A stretch of DNA of 64,000 nucleotides, taken from assembly GCF_052056915.1 (NCBI RefSeq), contig NZ_CP195119.1, positions 1,922,001 to 1,986,000 of the forward strand. The letters run 5' to 3'. Shown in pieces: positions 62,092-64,000 of the stretch. This stretch comes from MTP4 sp052056915 (lineage in GTDB: Archaea > Halobacteriota > Methanosarcinia > Methanosarcinales > Methanosarcinaceae). The position numbers and the translations under genes were made by a program. Numbering within the stretch: the first letter of the stretch is position 1; each line of letters begins with the position of its first letter. The notes beneath the pieces are model-generated. The model was not told the origin of the DNA, made no database searches, and saw only the letters and a list, made by a program, of their open reading frames with translations.

Positions 62092-62949
62092 ATGTCAAGA
62101 AATTCACTTTCAATTCAGGAAACAGAAACCCTGGGCTACTACGATTTCATGAGCTACCTCGAGGTGCCCTACTTCCACGTAGGTGGCCTCGTTTCCACGG
62201 AAAAACTGGCGGAACTTTGCCGGCTTGACAGGAATAAAAAGGTGCTGATGGTAGGGTGCGGAACGGGTTTTTCTGCCTGTTACCTCGCAAAGAAAGTCGG
62301 CTGTTTCGTGGTGGGAGTCGATATAGCAGAGCTTTCCATCGAGAAGGCAAAGGAAAGGGCAAAAAAGAAAGGTGTGGAGGGGATAACGGATTTCCGGATA
62401 GGAGACGCCTACGCCCTGCCCTTTGAAGCCGGAACTTTCGATGCCATAATTACCGAGTTTGTCTCCCAGTTCCTTGACCGGGGCAGGGCTTTCAGGGAAT
62501 TTGTCCGGGTTTTGAAGCCCGGAGGCTCCCTGGGAATTAATGAAATGTACAGGGAAACGGAAATCCCCCCGAAACCTGCAGAAAAGCTAACGCATGCAGA
62601 GGACATTTTCGCCGAGATCACCGGACTTCCCTTTACTCTCCCGACCCCTGAAGAATGGGAAAAGGAGCTAGAAGAAGCAGGGCTGGAGGACGTCCAGGTA
62701 AGGAAATGCAAGCCCACGGCAAGCCTGGAAGAGGCAAAGAAGCTTATCAGGACAATGGGCGGGCTCCTGGAGTTTGCCCGGTACTTTTCCAGCGTCGCAG
62801 TGAAAATGATAAAGTACACGCTGATCAGCAAAAAGATCAGGCACCGGTTCAGGCGGCTCGGGGAAGGAAAAAAGATCCTGCTAAGGAAAAAGTCAACCTC
62901 AAGGTATGTGGGCTATGTGCTTGCTACAGGAACAAAGCCCAAAAAGTAA
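62092..62949 (+). CDS. Class I SAM-dependent methyltransferase
   Basis: 285 residues. Motif I VLMVGCGTGFSACYLA, motif II GVDIAELSIEKA, acidic loop FDAIITEF, and VRVLKPGGSLGINEMY complete the Rossmann fold. The region after about 180 (LPFTLPTPEEWEKELEEAGL, IKYTLISKKIRHRFRRLG) is an extra basic helical domain not usual in the core. No close function can be assigned; small-molecule or lipid methylation is most likely. It follows the aminotransferase by 53 bp. Confidence 0.85.
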   Translation: MSRNSLSIQETETLGYYDFMSYLEVPYFHVGGLVSTEKLAELCRLDRNKKVLMVGCGTGFSACYLAKKVGCFVVGVDIAELSIEKAKERAKKKGVEGITDFRIGDAYALPFEAGTFDAIITEFVSQFLDRGRAFREFVRVLKPGGSLGINEMYRETEIPPKPAEKLTHAEDIFAEITGLPFTLPTPEEWEKELEEAGLEDVQVRKCKPTASLEEAKKLIRTMGGLLEFARYFSSVAVKMIKYTLISKKIRHRFRRLGEGKKILLRKKSTSRYVGYVLATGTKPKK

Positions 62950-63370
62950 CTGGAAGGAAAACTGTAAAGTAAAGAGTAAAGTAAAGATATGAAGTAAAGA
63001 TATAAAGTAAAAATATGAAGTAAATTGAAAATTATGGATAAGGGCAAAACCCCGAAGTTAATTGTTGATAAACCCGAAGATAATTGCTGACAAAACCGGC
63101 TCAATTAAAAAAAAGGAAGTAAAGTAAAGTAAAGTAAAGAAAGGAAAAAGGAACAGGAAATTGTCCGGGACTGTGAAATAATAAATGTTTTTTGGAAAAG
63201 GATATAAACAATCAATTGGAAAACTTAGAGCAATAATTCCTCAAGAAGTTACCGGTGGGGCTTTCAGGAAAATGAAACCGGGACTTCAAATTAGGCAAAA
63301 CGGGTTTTGGGAAAAATGAAGGGAAATTACCTCCGGCGTATTCACGAGGTTCCCGGGGAGGTAGACTTGC
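62950..63370. other. Intergenic with AAGTAAA repeats and promoter of the HTH gene
   Basis: Runs of AAGTAAAGATAT and AAGTA microsatellites (62975-63015; 63115-63140) and an AATTGTTGATAAACCCGAAGATAATTGCTGAC partial repeat. A TATA-like GGATATAAAC lies at about 63200-63210 and GGAGGT at 63357-63362, 8 nt before the HTH start. No other gene. Confidence 0.5.
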
Positions 63371-64000
63371 ATGAAGATTTCACTTATTGATCTGGCATTT
63401 CTTTCGGAAAAAAGAACTAATGTACTGCGCCTGCTGGAAGAGGGGCCAAAAACCAGTGACGAGATAAAAAAAGACCTGAACGTCAGCTCTACGTCAATTA
63501 TGCCCCAGATAAAGAAATTAAAAGAAGGCCACATGATCACTCAGGAAAACGACAGGTACCAGCTCTCGGAAATGGGGGAAATAGTCGTCGAAAAGATGGA
63601 ACCCCTCTTAAATACCGTGAGGGTTTTCGAAGAAAATTACGATTACTGGGTAAACCACGACCTGAGCGCAATTCCTGAGGACCTTCTTAACAGGATCGAG
63701 GAACTGGGAAACTATTTCCTGCTCGAACCCGACCTTAACAGGCTCTTTGAAGTGCCTGAAGACTTTAAGAAAAACCTCCTGGAATCCAGACGTGTCATGA
63801 TATTTCTTTCTTATTTCCACCCCCTTTATCTTAACCTGTATTCCGAACTGGCACGAAAAGGGGCGGAAATGTACCTCATCCTGACCGAACCGGTCTTTGA
63901 AAGAATGAAAAAAGACTACACAGAAAACCTCCAGGAACTTCTGAATTCCAAAAATATGGAAATTTACATTTGCGACAAGAAAATAACCCTGAAAAACGTT
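63371..64000 (+). CDS. HTH transcriptional regulator, FilR1/DUF1724-like (3' end outside window)
   Basis: The first 210 codons of a regulator, open to the window end. The start MKISLIDLAFLSEKR has GGAGGT 8 nt upstream. Residues about 10-75 are a winged helix (TNVLRLLEEGPKTSDEIKKDL, QIKKLKEGHMI). The later part (YWVNHDLSAIPEDLLNRIEELGNYFL, RRVMIFLSYFHPLYLNLYSELARKGAEMYLIL) fits the methanogen FilR1/DUF1724 effector domain. Such regulators are common in Methanosarcina, and some control methylotrophic genes. Its target is unknown. Confidence 0.85.
   Translation, partial: MKISLIDLAFLSEKRTNVLRLLEEGPKTSDEIKKDLNVSSTSIMPQIKKLKEGHMITQENDRYQLSEMGEIVVEKMEPLLNTVRVFEENYDYWVNHDLSAIPEDLLNRIEELGNYFLLEPDLNRLFEVPEDFKKNLLESRRVMIFLSYFHPLYLNLYSELARKGAEMYLILTEPVFERMKKDYTENLQELLNSKNMEIYICDKKITLKNV

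Overview
The window reads as chromosomal DNA of a methanogenic archaeon of the genus Methanosarcina or a very close relative. The evidence is the archaeal gene set (TBP, DRG-type GTPase, SMC/ScpA/ScpB, an AglJ-like glycosyltransferase, a MoeA fused to a binding-protein domain), a DUF2111-PAS-PAS-GAF sensor and MtaA/MtbA-like methylcobamide:CoM methyltransferase homologues of the methanogen type, AT-rich TATA boxes before genes, GGAGGTGA-type ribosome binding sites, and long AT-rich intergenic DNA full of short tandem repeats. Nothing here fixes the species.

Layout. 1-5.3 kb: two tandem DUF4367-type lipoproteins, thiC, a GT2 glycosyltransferase and the TATA-binding protein. 5.4-12.4 kb: an smc-scpA-scpB chromosome-organisation cluster, preceded by an unknown coiled-coil protein. 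13.2-17.4 kb: a 27-copy 15-bp minisatellite, FeoB, a DtxR-type regulator with its own operator, and a GNAT acetyltransferase. 17.6-22.2 kb: tRNA-Arg(CCT), then bioB-bioY-ecfA-ecfA-ecfT behind a BirA-type operator, a unit for biotin synthesis and uptake. 22.3-25.0 kb: an ArsR repressor with a 10-6-10 operator and a Cys-rich SO_0444-type metal permease, then PspC and DUF5668 membrane proteins. 25.5-37.4 kb: tRNA-Arg(TCT), ilvE, a moeA fusion, drg, a methyltransferase/ATP-grasp fusion, an SLC13/ArsB-type permease and two tandem MtaA-like genes. 38.0-40.9 kb: no genes, but six diverged tandem copies of a roughly 104-nt core whose pairing is kept by compensatory changes and G-U pairs on the minus strand; I read these as an array of structured small RNAs.

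41.0-46.3 kb is an AT-rich island next to tRNA-Gln(TTG). It carries a TIR-STAND-TPR protein and, divergently, a tightly overlapping TIR / SLATT / TIR-zinc-finger operon. This looks like an uncharacterised defence system of Thoeris-like logic. A two-copy structured element, one copy here and one upstream of ilvE, also stands out.

46.8-64 kb: the DUF2111-PAS-PAS-GAF protein, a NatA/NatB-type ABC exporter, a RibD/DHFR-like reductase and a small YwgA-like protein. Next is a six-gene hydrogenase-4-like (Ehr type) membrane operon. Its large subunit has lost the NiFe cysteines and its small subunit has lost all the cluster cysteines. An aminotransferase, a methyltransferase and the start of an HTH/FilR1-type regulator end the window. 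Coordinates, start choices and pairings were read by eye; no searches or folding runs were possible.
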